Below are positions 56,150 through 64,000 of a stretch of DNA of 64,000 nt, piece after piece. The notes under the pieces were generated by a model. The model was not told where the DNA came from. It saw nothing but the letters and a program-made list of their open reading frames with translations, and made no database searches. Position 1 is the stretch's first letter. The number at the start of each line of letters is the position of its first letter. The translations under genes and the position numbers were made by a program. Source of the DNA: Streptomyces sp. A1277 (GTDB lineage Bacteria > Actinomycetota > Actinomycetes > Streptomycetales > Streptomycetaceae); the NCBI RefSeq assembly GCF_004795015.1, contig NZ_SSBI01000003.1:124001-188000 (forward strand), written 5' to 3'.

Positions 56150-57721
56150 ATGACCCGCTCCGAACGTCAGGACCGCCCCGCCCGCAACCGCCCGTCGAGG
56201 GGGCGCGGCACGGCCCAGGCAAAGGCAACCGCACAGGGTTCCGGCAAGGGAACCGGAAAGGCGTCGCCCCGTCGCAGGGCCACGCCGCCGCAGGGCGAAT
56301 TCACGCTGCCCGAGACCATCACCCCCGCACTGCCCGCCGTCGAGGCGTTCGCCGAGCTGGACATGCCCGCCGCCCTGCTGAAGACCCTTGCCGCGCAGGG
56401 CGTCACCGAACCGTTCCCGATCCAGGGCGCCACCCTGCCGAACTCGCTGGCCGGCCGGGACATCCTCGGCCGGGGCCGCACCGGCTCCGGCAAGACCCTC
56501 GCCTTCGGCCTCGCGCTCCTGGCCCGCACCGCCGGCCGCCGCGCCGAGCCGAAGGCACCCCTGGTCCTCGTCCTCGTCCCGACCCGCGAGCTCGCCCAGC
56601 AGGTCACCGACGCGCTGACGCCGTACGCCACCGCGGTCAACCTGCGGCTGGCCACCGTCGTCGGCGGTATGTCGATCACCAAGCAGTCGGCCACGCTGCG
56701 GCGCGGCGCCGAGGTGCTCGTCGCGACCCCGGGCCGGCTCAAGGACCTCATCGAGCGCGGCGACTGCCGCCTGGACCAGGTCTCGGTCACAGTCCTGGAC
56801 GAGGCCGACCAGATGGCCGACATGGGCTTCATGCCGCAGGTCGTCGCCCTGCTCAAGCAGGTCGAGCCGGACGGCCAGCGCATGCTGTTCTCCGCGACCC
56901 TGGACAAGAACATCGACCGCCTGGTCAAGATGTTCCTCACCGACCCCGTCGTGCACTCGGTCGACCCCTCCGCCGGCGCGGTCACCACCATGGAGCACCA
57001 CGTCCTCCATGTCCTGGACGAGACCGACAAGAAGGCCGTCGCCACGAAGATCGCCGCCCGCGAGGGCCGCGTGATCATGTTCGTGGACACCAAGCGGGCC
57101 GCCGACCGCTTCGCCAAGCGGCTGCTGGCCAGCGGGGTGCGGGCCGCCGCGCTGCACGGCGGGCGTTCGCAGCCGCAGCGCAACCGGACCCTGGACCAGT
57201 TCAAGAACGGCCAGGTCACCGCCCTCGTCGCGACGAACGTGGCGGCGCGCGGCATCCACGTCGACGACCTCGACCTCGTGGTCAACGTGGACCCGCCCAC
57301 CGACCACAAGGACTACCTGCACCGAGGCGGGCGCACCGCGCGCGCCGGCGAGTCCGGCAGCGTCGTCACGCTGGTGCTGCCCGACGAGAAGCGGGACATG
57401 ACCCGGCTGATGCAGGACGCGGGCATCGCGCCGCGCACCACCCGGATCAAGTCCAGCGACGAGGAGCTGACCCGCATCACCGGGGCGCGTGAGCCGTCCG
57501 GTGTCGCGGTCGTCATAGAGGTCCCGCAGCCGACCCAGCCGAAGCCGCGCACGCGGCCGGCCGGAGCCGGTACGGGCACCGGCGCCCGGGTCCGCTCGGG
57601 CAGCCGGGGCCGCGGGCGCCGGGGCGGCGGTGGCACGGGCGGGGCCGGGGCCGCTGCCGGTGGCGCTTCGCGCGGAACCGGCCGCAGCGGCGCGCCCACG
57701 CGCAGCCGTCGCGCCGCGTAA
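56150..57721 (+). CDS. DEAD-box ATP-dependent RNA helicase
   Basis: The 523-aa helicase has a basic N-terminus, then the two RecA-like domains: FPIQG (Q motif), GRTGSGKT (motif I), PTRELAQQ, TPGR, VLDEADQM (motif II), SATL (motif III), and in the second domain HGGRSQPQRNRTLDQFKNG, ATNVAARGIHV and HRGGRTARAG (motif VI). The C-terminal 70 residues are Arg/Gly-rich, useful for RNA binding. CAGGAGG eight or so bases before the ATG fixes the start; longer frames upstream run through the hairpin. Together with cspA it forms a cold-adaptation pair. The helicase converges on the ankyrin gene with 9 bases between stops. Confidence 0.94.
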   Translation: MTRSERQDRPARNRPSRGRGTAQAKATAQGSGKGTGKASPRRRATPPQGEFTLPETITPALPAVEAFAELDMPAALLKTLAAQGVTEPFPIQGATLPNSLAGRDILGRGRTGSGKTLAFGLALLARTAGRRAEPKAPLVLVLVPTRELAQQVTDALTPYATAVNLRLATVVGGMSITKQSATLRRGAEVLVATPGRLKDLIERGDCRLDQVSVTVLDEADQMADMGFMPQVVALLKQVEPDGQRMLFSATLDKNIDRLVKMFLTDPVVHSVDPSAGAVTTMEHHVLHVLDETDKKAVATKIAAREGRVIMFVDTKRAADRFAKRLLASGVRAAALHGGRSQPQRNRTLDQFKNGQVTALVATNVAARGIHVDDLDLVVNVDPPTDHKDYLHRGGRTARAGESGSVVTLVLPDEKRDMTRLMQDAGIAPRTTRIKSSDEELTRITGAREPSGVAVVIEVPQPTQPKPRTRPAGAGTGTGARVRSGSRGRGRRGGGGTGGAGAAAGGASRGTGRSGAPTRSRRAA

Positions 57722-57730
57722 GGCGGGCGT

Positions 57731-58735
57731 TCAAGCCCCTCGGGCGATCGGGGAGCGGGGGTGCGGGGGCAGCGCCCCCGCGACCTCCGCTCCGAACGCC
57801 CGCCGCACCGCGTCCCCGCTCGCACGCCACGCGGCCGCCGCCTGCCGCGTCTCCTCGTCGCCCCGGCCGGCCAGCGCCTCCACCGCGACCCGCCAGTTGT
57901 CCAGCCCCGGGTCCCCGGACCGCAGCGCCCGGCGGGCCAGCTCCTCGTAGGACGCCCGGACGCCGAGTTCGCCCTCCAGCACCGTGGCGATCGCGCCGTG
58001 GCCCATCTGCTGGTCCCGGCCCGCGAACACCTGTCCCTCATGCACCAGTTCGACGGTAAGCGTCTCGCCGCCGTCGACCACATCCCGCCGCACCACGACC
58101 TCGTACGCCGCCCCGCCCCCGTACACCTCGCGCAACCCGGCCCGCAGCTCCCCCTCCAGGTCCGTGTCCAGCAGGCGCCGCGCCTCGCCCAGCGCCTCCT
58201 CGACCACCTCCCGCCGCGCCCCCGCACCGTGCCGCAGCAACTCCCGTACGGTCGCCGACGAGCCCCGGCGCACGGCCGTCAGCAGCGGCGCCTCGCCCTC
58301 GGGGCCCGGGCGGCACGGGTCCGCGCCGTACGCGAGCAGCACGCCCGCCGTCCGCGCGTGGCCGAGCCCCACCGCCCAGCGCAGCGCCGTGAACCCGAAC
58401 TGCTCGGGCAGGTCCGGCCGCGCCCCGGCGGCGAGCAGCGCCTCGGCCACCTCCGTATGGCCGCCGCACGCCGCCCCGCACAGCGGCAGATCACCCGACT
58501 CCGGCCCGCAGGCCCGGTCGGGGTCGGCGCCCGCCGCGAGCAGCAGGCGCACCGCGCCCGGCCGGTCCGAGACCGCCGCGAGGTAGAGCGCGCTCATCCC
58601 CTCCGCGTCCACCGACTCGGCGGACACCCCGGCGCGCAGCAGCCGTACGACGGCGTCATCGCCCTCGTACAGGGCGTCGAACAGGCTCTGCCCGTCCGCC
58701 ACCCGCACAGCTCGCAACCTCGGATCTTCTGCCAC
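57731..58735 (-). CDS. Ankyrin-repeat protein
   Basis: The 334-aa protein has four or five ankyrin repeats in residues 15-165 with typical units such as GMSALYLAAVSDRPGAVRLL and GFTALRWAVGLGHARTAGVL, which form a protein-binding scaffold. The C-terminal half (170-330) is a separate helical domain with EVVVRRDVVDGGETLTVELV, of unknown type. The GTG start seems leaderless: TACAGT lies 7-12 bases upstream on the same strand. It is probably transcribed from its own promoter although the metalloprotease gene ends just 39 bases before it. Partner unknown. Confidence 0.87.
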   Translation of the reverse strand: MAEDPRLRAVRVADGQSLFDALYEGDDAVVRLLRAGVSAESVDAEGMSALYLAAVSDRPGAVRLLLAAGADPDRACGPESGDLPLCGAACGGHTEVAEALLAAGARPDLPEQFGFTALRWAVGLGHARTAGVLLAYGADPCRPGPEGEAPLLTAVRRGSSATVRELLRHGAGARREVVEEALGEARRLLDTDLEGELRAGLREVYGGGAAYEVVVRRDVVDGGETLTVELVHEGQVFAGRDQQMGHGAIATVLEGELGVRASYEELARRALRSGDPGLDNWRVAVEALAGRGDEETRQAAAAWRASGDAVRRAFGAEVAGALPPHPRSPIARGA

Positions 58736-58741
58736 ATTTCG

Positions 58742-58747
58742 ACTGTA
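58742..58747 (-). promoter_or_regulatory. -10-like hexamer for a leaderless ankyrin gene
   Basis: On the minus strand TACAGT stands 7-12 bases before the GTG at 58735, without a ribosome site. Confidence 0.4.
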
Positions 58748-58774
58748 ATACGCCCGGACTGAAACACCGTCGGC

Positions 58775-59683
58775 TCAGGTCGCGCAGTCGAGCACCGTGC
58801 GGCACAGCCCACACCTGGCCCGCACCCGGCCCCGGACCGGCACCCGGTTGCGCTGGTGGCAGGTAGGGCACGGGAAGGAGACCCGCAGCCCGTCCCCAGC
58901 CCCCTCGAAGGCGTACGGGACCTCCCGCCCCGGGGCCGCACCCCCGCCCGGATAATCCTGCGCGAACCGCCGGTCCCTGGCGTACCGGCGGCGGCCCGCC
59001 CAGCCGGCCGCCGCCAGCGGCGGCTGCACGCTCTCCCGCAGGGCCCGCGCCCGGCCCTCGGTGTACGCCGTGTACGCCTGCGGGCTGGTGAACCACGGCG
59101 AGGGGTCCTCGCCGAACACGAGCGCCCGCTTGGCCAGCACGTACCCGAACTCCTCCGGCGTGAGGTAGCCCAGCTTCTGGCTGGTGACGGCGTCCTCGCG
59201 GAACGCGTCCAGCAGCAGCCAGCCCGCCCCCAGATAGGCCGCCGCCGTGTCGGTCAGGATCTCGTTGTCCCGGGTCCCGGCGAATTCGAGACCGAGCCGG
59301 TGCAGCAGCACGTGCGTGACCTCGTGCGACAGGGCCGCGCCGATGTCCCGGCGGTGCGTACGGAAGCGGTCGTTCAGCTCGATGAAGTACTCCGGACCCG
59401 CCGCGAGTTCGACGCTGCCCGCGTGCTCCATCGCCCGGAACGCCACGATCATCCGGGCGTCCGGCAGCCGGAAGTGGCGCACCATCGCCCGCGCCACCCG
59501 CTGCGCGCCCAGGTGCAGATCGTCCGTATCGGCGAACGCGGCCTCCACGGGGGCCAGGCTGTCGGCGAACCGCTGGACACCGTCGTACGAAAGGCGCCGG
59601 TACAGCGCGGTGATCGCCGAGCGGACGGTGTCCAGATGCGGGAAACCGTGCTCGACCGGGCTGCGGCGAGGGCTGTCCGGCAC
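58775..59683 (-). CDS. Zinc metalloprotease-like protein with C-terminal zinc ribbon
   Basis: The 302-aa protein has the HExxH motif SHEVTHVLLHRLG at residues 119-131, with His120 and His124 as likely zinc ligands, Glu121 as catalytic base and a Glu in DNEILTDTAAAY (141) as possible third ligand. The C-terminus carries a zinc ribbon, CPTC and CGLC, near residues 271-294. I do not recognise the family; it has no signal peptide, so it should act in the cytoplasm. The gene follows the beta-galactosidase gene by 69 bases and precedes the ankyrin gene; a common function is not evident. Confidence 0.78.
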   Translation of the reverse strand: MPDSPRRSPVEHGFPHLDTVRSAITALYRRLSYDGVQRFADSLAPVEAAFADTDDLHLGAQRVARAMVRHFRLPDARMIVAFRAMEHAGSVELAAGPEYFIELNDRFRTHRRDIGAALSHEVTHVLLHRLGLEFAGTRDNEILTDTAAAYLGAGWLLLDAFREDAVTSQKLGYLTPEEFGYVLAKRALVFGEDPSPWFTSPQAYTAYTEGRARALRESVQPPLAAAGWAGRRRYARDRRFAQDYPGGGAAPGREVPYAFEGAGDGLRVSFPCPTCHQRNRVPVRGRVRARCGLCRTVLDCAT

Positions 59684-59752
59684 GTCCCCACCCCCGCTCG
59701 CGCGACGCTCGACTCCTCCCCACTGTAGACCGGGGCGGGCGGCCCGGGGCCG

Positions 59753-61540
59753 TCAGCCGCCCGTGCGCACCGGCAGCCCCGGGCCCAGCTCCACGTACGG
59801 CGCCCCCGCACCCTCCGTCTCCAGCACCCACACCTCGTTGACCCCGTCCCGCAGCACCGGCCCCGGCACGTACAGCGTCCGCTGCGGGCCCACCGACCAG
59901 TAGCGGCCCAGGCAGAAACCGTTCACCCAGACGAACCCGCGCGTCCAGCCCGGCAGTTCCAGACCGGCGTGATCCACCCCGGACGCGTCCGCGATCTCGA
60001 ACGTGCCCCGGTACAGGCCCGTCCCGCCGGACCCGTCGACCGGTGCGAACGGGACCCCCGCCACCGCGCCCGGCTCGTCGAACGCGTCGAGCCGCAGCGC
60101 CCGCGCCCGCACCCCGTGCAGGTACTGCCGCTCGTGCAGCACGCCCCCCGTGATCCCCTTCGGCTCGCCCAGGCGCGGCCCGTAGTTGACCCGGCCCAGC
60201 GACTCCACCCACAGCTCCACAACGGCGGGCCCCGCCACCGGCTCCGCCAGATCGGCCGCCTCCTCGCTCAGCACGCCCCGGCGCACCCCGTCCACGTACA
60301 CCACGGCCCGGTCCCGCAACCCCGAGACGCCAAGGGTGTACGGGCGGCGCGGACCCGGCACGGCGACCCGGTAGCGCACCACGCCCCGGTCGACCCCCAG
60401 CTCCTCGAACGTGGGCGGCGCCCCGCACTCGGCCGTCTCCTCGTCGCCCAGCGCCTCCAGCACGGCCGGCAGCGGCGCCCACTCGGTCAGCTCCGCACGC
60501 ACCGGCACCTTCGGCCCGACCGGCTCGGGCGGCAGCGGGGGCAGCGGCCCGTCCGCGTAGGCGGCCAGCACCTCACGGAACAGGTGGAACTTCTCCGTGG
60601 GCCGGCCGTACTCGTCGACGGGCGCGTCGTAGTCGTACGACGTCACCGTAGGCCGCAGCTCCTCGTCCTGGAGCGGGCCCGAACGGTTGGCACCCGCCCA
60701 GCCCGCGAAATTCGTGCCACCGTGCGCCATGTAGATGTTCACCGACGCCCCGCACTCCAGGATCTCCGCCAACGCGCCGGCGGCCTGCGCCGGGTCCCGC
60801 ACGACCGGCGGCGCGCCCCAGTGCTCGAACCAGCCGCACCAGAACTCCATACACATCAGCGGACCCGTCGCCTGATGGCGGCGCAGCACCCGGAACGCCT
60901 CGCGGGCACCCGAGCCGAAGTTCGCCGTGGCGAGCAGACCGGGCACCGAACCACCGGTGAGCATGTGGTCCTCCGGCCCGTCCGAGGTGAACAGCGGCAC
61001 GCCCACCCCGAACTCGCCGAGCAGATCGGCCACCTCGCGCAGGTAGACCGCGTCGGTGCCGTAACTCCCGTACTCGTTCTCGGCCTGCACCATGATCACC
61101 GGGCCGCCGCGCCCGATCTGGCGCTCCGCGACCTGCGGCAGCAGGGCGGCGAACCAGGAGCGCACCGCGTCGAGATAGCCCTCGTCACGGGTCCGCACCC
61201 GCCGCCCGAACCGGCCGGTCACCCAGGCGGGCAGACCGCCGTTCTCCCACTCGGCGCAGATGTACGGCCCCGGGCGCACGATCGCCCACAGCCCGGCCCG
61301 GTGCGCCGCGTCCAGGAACCGGCCCAGCGCCCCGACGTCCCGGAAGCCGCCGGGACGCGGCTCGTGGAGGTTCCACGGGACGTACGTCTCCACGCAGTTC
61401 AGACCCATCGCCCGCAGCATCGAAAGCCGGTGGTCCCACTGCGCCTCGTGCACCCGGAAGTAGTGCAGGGCCCCTGACAGCAGCCGTACGGGCCTCCCGT
61501 CGATCCGGAAACCGTCGTCCCCCACGGTGAAGTCAGCCAT
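59753..61540 (-). CDS. Beta-galactosidase, GH35 family
   Basis: GH35 enzymes cleave terminal beta-galactosides with retention. The 595-aa protein has the catalytic barrel in the first 330 residues with GALHYFRVHEAQWDHRL, NLHEP, RPGPYICAEWENGGLPAWV, the acid/base Glu156 in QAENEYGSYG and the nucleophile Glu232 in CMEFWCGWFEHWG. C-terminal beta-sandwich domains follow, with GFVWVNGFCLGRYW. There is no signal peptide, so it works inside the cell on an imported disaccharide. GGAGAG eight bases before the ATG supports the start. It is divergent from an AraC-type regulator gene, its likely activator. Confidence 0.94.
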   Translation of the reverse strand: MADFTVGDDGFRIDGRPVRLLSGALHYFRVHEAQWDHRLSMLRAMGLNCVETYVPWNLHEPRPGGFRDVGALGRFLDAAHRAGLWAIVRPGPYICAEWENGGLPAWVTGRFGRRVRTRDEGYLDAVRSWFAALLPQVAERQIGRGGPVIMVQAENEYGSYGTDAVYLREVADLLGEFGVGVPLFTSDGPEDHMLTGGSVPGLLATANFGSGAREAFRVLRRHQATGPLMCMEFWCGWFEHWGAPPVVRDPAQAAGALAEILECGASVNIYMAHGGTNFAGWAGANRSGPLQDEELRPTVTSYDYDAPVDEYGRPTEKFHLFREVLAAYADGPLPPLPPEPVGPKVPVRAELTEWAPLPAVLEALGDEETAECGAPPTFEELGVDRGVVRYRVAVPGPRRPYTLGVSGLRDRAVVYVDGVRRGVLSEEAADLAEPVAGPAVVELWVESLGRVNYGPRLGEPKGITGGVLHERQYLHGVRARALRLDAFDEPGAVAGVPFAPVDGSGGTGLYRGTFEIADASGVDHAGLELPGWTRGFVWVNGFCLGRYWSVGPQRTLYVPGPVLRDGVNEVWVLETEGAGAPYVELGPGLPVRTGG

Positions 61541-61686
61541 CGTGCTCGTTCTCTCCTGTGCGCGGAATGTCTCGGTCCAGCCTCACCCCTGGCGTGCGGC
61601 CGGTCCATGGACAAAGATCATGGCTGTTTGGACGCAGCGCCTGCTCCTGTGCGGCGCACGAGGCGGGGACCGGGGAGTGAAGGCCG

Positions 61687-62565
61687 ATGTACCACACCTG
61701 GATGCGCTTCTTCACCCCGAGCCCGCTCCACCACCGCCTCGGCCTGGTCTGCCTCGGGGTCGGCCTCCAGCACGGCACCCTGCCGACCGTGGGCCCGCGC
61801 ACCCTCGACCACCACGTGGCCGTCGTCATCAACGCGGGCAGCGGCTGGTTCGCCGGGCCGGACGGGCGCCGGGTGCCCGTGACCGCGCCCAGCCTGATCT
61901 GGCTGACCCCGGGCACCCCGCACCACTACGGCGCCGACCCGGCGACCGGCTGGGACGAGAGCTTCGTCGACTTCACCGGACCCGCCACCGCCACGTACAC
62001 CGAGCTCGGCTACATCGAACCGGACCGCCCCCTGGTCCCGCTCGCCGACACCGCGGCCCCGCGCGCCGCGGTCGGCCGCATGGTCCGGGCGGCCCGGCGC
62101 GGCAACCCGCTCCTGGAGGTGGAGACCGGGGCCGCCGTGCACGAACTCCTCGTCGCGCTGCGCAGGGCCCGCGCCGACGTCGGCCCGGACGGCGACCCGG
62201 TCCTCCAGGCCCTGGCCCGCGACGCCTTCCAGCCGCTGTCGGTGGCCGAGCACGCGGCCCGGCACGGCATGACCTCCGCCGAGCTGCGGACGGCGGTGCG
62301 CCGGGGCGCGGGATGCAGCCCGAAGGACTACCTCCTCGGCATCCGGCTCGGCCGCGCCAAGGAACTCCTCGCCACCGGCGACCTGCCGATCGCGGCCGTC
62401 GCCCGCCGCGTCGGCTACGACGACCCGGCGTACTTCTCGCGCCTGTTCGCCCGCCGCGTGGGCATGGCCCCCGTCCGCTTCCGCGAGCAGCAGGGCCGCA
62501 GCGTGCCGGGCGGCTGGAGCGATCAGGTCCCGGACCCGGAGCACCCGCCGACGATCACCCCGTAG
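61687..62565 (+). CDS. AraC-family transcriptional regulator
   Basis: The 292-aa protein has an N-terminal cupin-like sugar-binding domain (residues 15-160: GAGSGWFAGPDGR-like strands and LIWLTPGTPHHYGAD) and a C-terminal double helix-turn-helix, LGIRLGRAKELLATGDLPIA then VARRVGYDDPAYFSRLFARR, where the second half matches the AraC signature. GGGGAG lies about nine bases before the ATG. It is divergent from the GH35 gene across 146 bases, so it probably controls galactoside use. I see no clear operator with direct half-sites. Confidence 0.9.
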   Translation: MYHTWMRFFTPSPLHHRLGLVCLGVGLQHGTLPTVGPRTLDHHVAVVINAGSGWFAGPDGRRVPVTAPSLIWLTPGTPHHYGADPATGWDESFVDFTGPATATYTELGYIEPDRPLVPLADTAAPRAAVGRMVRAARRGNPLLEVETGAAVHELLVALRRARADVGPDGDPVLQALARDAFQPLSVAEHAARHGMTSAELRTAVRRGAGCSPKDYLLGIRLGRAKELLATGDLPIAAVARRVGYDDPAYFSRLFARRVGMAPVRFREQQGRSVPGGWSDQVPDPEHPPTITP

Positions 62566-62605
62566 CCGGTCCCGAGGGGGTCCGGCGACCGGGGCGCGGA
62601 CCCTC

Positions 62606-62611
62606 TAAGCT
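62606..62611 (+). promoter_or_regulatory. -10-like hexamer before the chorismate mutase gene
   Basis: TAAGCT stands 9-14 bases before the ATG at 62620 with no ribosome site, which fits a leaderless gene. Confidence 0.4.
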
Positions 62612-62619
62612 CGCTGACC

Positions 62620-62937
62620 ATGACCACGAGCGACACCGACGACTCCGTACGCGTCGAACTGAACCGGCTGCGCCAGAGCATCGACAACATCGACGCGGCC
62701 GTCGTCCACATGCTGGCCGAGCGCTTCAAGTGCACCCAGCAGGTCGGTCACCTCAAGGCCGCCCACCAGCTGCCCCCGGCCGACCCGGCCCGCGAGGCCC
62801 GCCAGATCGCCCGCCTGCGCGAACTCGCGGAGAGCGCCCACCTGGACCCGGCCTTCGCCGAGAAGCTGCTGAACTTCATCGTCGCCGAGGTCATCCGCCA
62901 CCACGAACGCATCGCGGAGGAGTCGGCGAAGCAGTAG
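62620..62937 (+). CDS. Chorismate mutase, short AroQ type
   Basis: This 105-aa all-helical enzyme rearranges chorismate to prephenate, the branch to phenylalanine and tyrosine. LNRLRQSIDNIDAAVVHMLAERF at the start, split here as LRQSIDNIDAAVV and MLAERF, and the Lys in VGHLKAAHQLPP match AroQ active-site positions (Arg in the first helix, Arg in LAERF, Lys in GHLKA). It is not fused to a dehydratase. In actinobacteria such stand-alone enzymes often work with DAHP synthase; none is nearby. It stands alone before pepN. The start seems leaderless. Confidence 0.93.
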   Translation: MTTSDTDDSVRVELNRLRQSIDNIDAAVVHMLAERFKCTQQVGHLKAAHQLPPADPAREARQIARLRELAESAHLDPAFAEKLLNFIVAEVIRHHERIAEESAKQ

Positions 62938-63019
62938 CCCCCGGCCCCCGGCTCCGCCCCCGCCCGGCCCCACCGGAACCCCCCTGCACACCGCCCCGCG
63001 CATACGGCAGCATGTCCCC

Positions 63020-64000
63020 ATGTCCGTACTGACGCGCGATGAAGCGCAGGCCCGAGCCCAGATCCTCGACGTGCAGCGATACACGATCGAACTCGACCTC
63101 ACCGCGGGGGAGGAGACCTTCGACTCCCGGGCCGTGATCGAGTTCACCGCCCGCACGGCCGGTGACACCTTCATCGAGCTCAAGCCCGCGGCCCTGCGCT
63201 CGGTCAGCCTGGACGGGCAGCCGCTGGACCCCGCGGACCTCACCGAGAACCGGTTCCCCCTGCACGGCCTCACCACCGGCCCCCACGAACTGCGTGTCGA
63301 CGCCGCGATGAGCTACTCCCGCACCGGCGAAGGCATGCACCGCTTCACCGACCCCAGCGACAACGAGACCTACGTCTACACCCAGCTGTTCATGGAGGAC
63401 GTCCAGCGCGTCTTCGCCGCGTTCGACCAGCCCGACCTGAAGTCCGTCTTCGCCCTCACCGTCACCGCCCCCGAAGGCTGGACCGTCCTCGGCAACGGGA
63501 TCGCCGAGCACACCGGCGACGGCCGCTGGACCCTCGCCCCCACACCCCCCGTCTCCACCTACCTCGTCGCCGTCGCCGCGGGCCCCTGGCACTCCGTGAC
63601 CACCGAGCACGCCGGCCTGCCCTTCGGCATCCACTGCCGCCGGTCCCTCGCCCCCCACCTCGACGCCGACGCCGACGAGATCCTCGACATCACCCGGGCC
63701 TGCTTCGACCGGTTCCAGCAGAAGTTCGACGAGCCCTACCCGTTCGACTCCTACGACCAGGCGTTCGTCCCCGAATTCAACGCCGGCGCCATGGAGAACC
63801 CCGGCCTCGTCACCTTCCGCGACGAATTCGTCTACCGCTCGGCCGTCACCGACACCGAACGCCAGACCCGCGGCATGGTCATCGCCCACGAGATGGCCCA
63901 CATGTGGTTCGGCGACCTCGTCACCCTCGCCTGGTGGGACGACATCTGGCTCAACGAGTCCTTCGCCGAGTACATGGGCTACCAGACCCTCGCCGAAGCC
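63020..64000 (+). CDS. pepN: Aminopeptidase N (M1 family), N-terminal part
   Basis: The frame runs open to the right edge, so the C-terminus lies outside; 327 residues are visible of an expected 850 or so. The start ATG gives MSVLTRDEAQARAQILDV; an ATG 8 bases earlier is out of frame. The N-terminal beta domain is followed by the catalytic domain with GAMEN at 256-260 and the zinc site HEMAHMWFGD at 290-299, with the third ligand Glu313 in NESFAEYMG. It removes N-terminal residues from peptides in the cytoplasm. No ribosome site is visible before the ATG. Confidence 0.95.
   Translation, partial: MSVLTRDEAQARAQILDVQRYTIELDLTAGEETFDSRAVIEFTARTAGDTFIELKPAALRSVSLDGQPLDPADLTENRFPLHGLTTGPHELRVDAAMSYSRTGEGMHRFTDPSDNETYVYTQLFMEDVQRVFAAFDQPDLKSVFALTVTAPEGWTVLGNGIAEHTGDGRWTLAPTPPVSTYLVAVAAGPWHSVTTEHAGLPFGIHCRRSLAPHLDADADEILDITRACFDRFQQKFDEPYPFDSYDQAFVPEFNAGAMENPGLVTFRDEFVYRSAVTDTERQTRGMVIAHEMAHMWFGDLVTLAWWDDIWLNESFAEYMGYQTLAEA

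Overview
The window is a stretch of chromosome from a Streptomyces or a very close relative. The evidence is the very high GC content, the many GTG starts, the dense start/stop overlaps (ATGA, GTGA), and a set of actinobacterial genes in order: lspA, an RluA-type pseudouridine synthase, dnaE, the his cluster with priA, the trp cluster with trpM, lgt and gltBD. I saw no rRNA, tRNA, CRISPR array, insertion sequence, prophage or biosynthetic gene cluster.

Layout. Positions 1-7.6 kb hold the end of a TraR/DksA zinc-finger protein, lspA, a pseudouridine synthase with an overlapping acetyltransferase, a Na+/H+ antiporter, an MscS channel divergent from a dienelactone-hydrolase-like protein, and a DsbA-like thiol protein with an unknown membrane protein. 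Positions 7.8-20.3 kb hold dnaE, a tiny hydrophilic protein, a NYN-domain protein, a drug-type ABC exporter pair, a membrane protein with a repetitive tail, a YbaK-type deacylase, a LON-domain protein and two conserved Streptomyces proteins of unknown role. Positions 20.4-26.2 kb hold the overlapping his operon hisD-C-B-(55-aa membrane protein)-H-priA-RidA-F. Positions 26.2-27.0 kb are a decayed stretch with remnants of a PucR-type regulator and an aldo/keto reductase. Positions 27.0-36.6 kb hold a TIGR03085 protein, hisI, trpE, three small membrane-protein genes, trpC-trpM-trpB-trpA, a second DsbA-like protein and lgt. Positions 36.7-44.6 kb hold a seven-gene minus-strand operon: four ADP-ribosylglycohydrolase-family paralogues, a ribokinase-like sugar kinase, a CaiB-type CoA transferase and a citrate-lyase-beta-like protein. 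Positions 44.8-52.0 kb hold a VIT-family metal transporter and the gltBD glutamate synthase operon. Positions 52-64 kb hold an ArsB/SLC13-like permease, a rhomboid protease, a PPOX protein, a TetR regulator, a cold-shock protein with a DEAD-box helicase, an ankyrin protein, a zinc metalloprotease, a GH35 beta-galactosidase with a divergent AraC regulator, a short chorismate mutase and the start of pepN.

How the genes fit together. Histidine and tryptophan synthesis meet at PriA, which can serve both pathways; no separate trpF, trpD, trpG, hisG or hisE is present here. Glutamate synthase supplies amino-group donors. LspA and Lgt, the two core enzymes of lipoprotein maturation, are both present. 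Several genes seem to be leaderless, with a -10-like hexamer 7-14 bases before the start codon.

The best candidate for an undescribed system is the operon at 36707-44595, which joins four ADP-ribosylglycohydrolase paralogues, one with eroded metal motifs, to a sugar kinase and two acyl-CoA enzymes.
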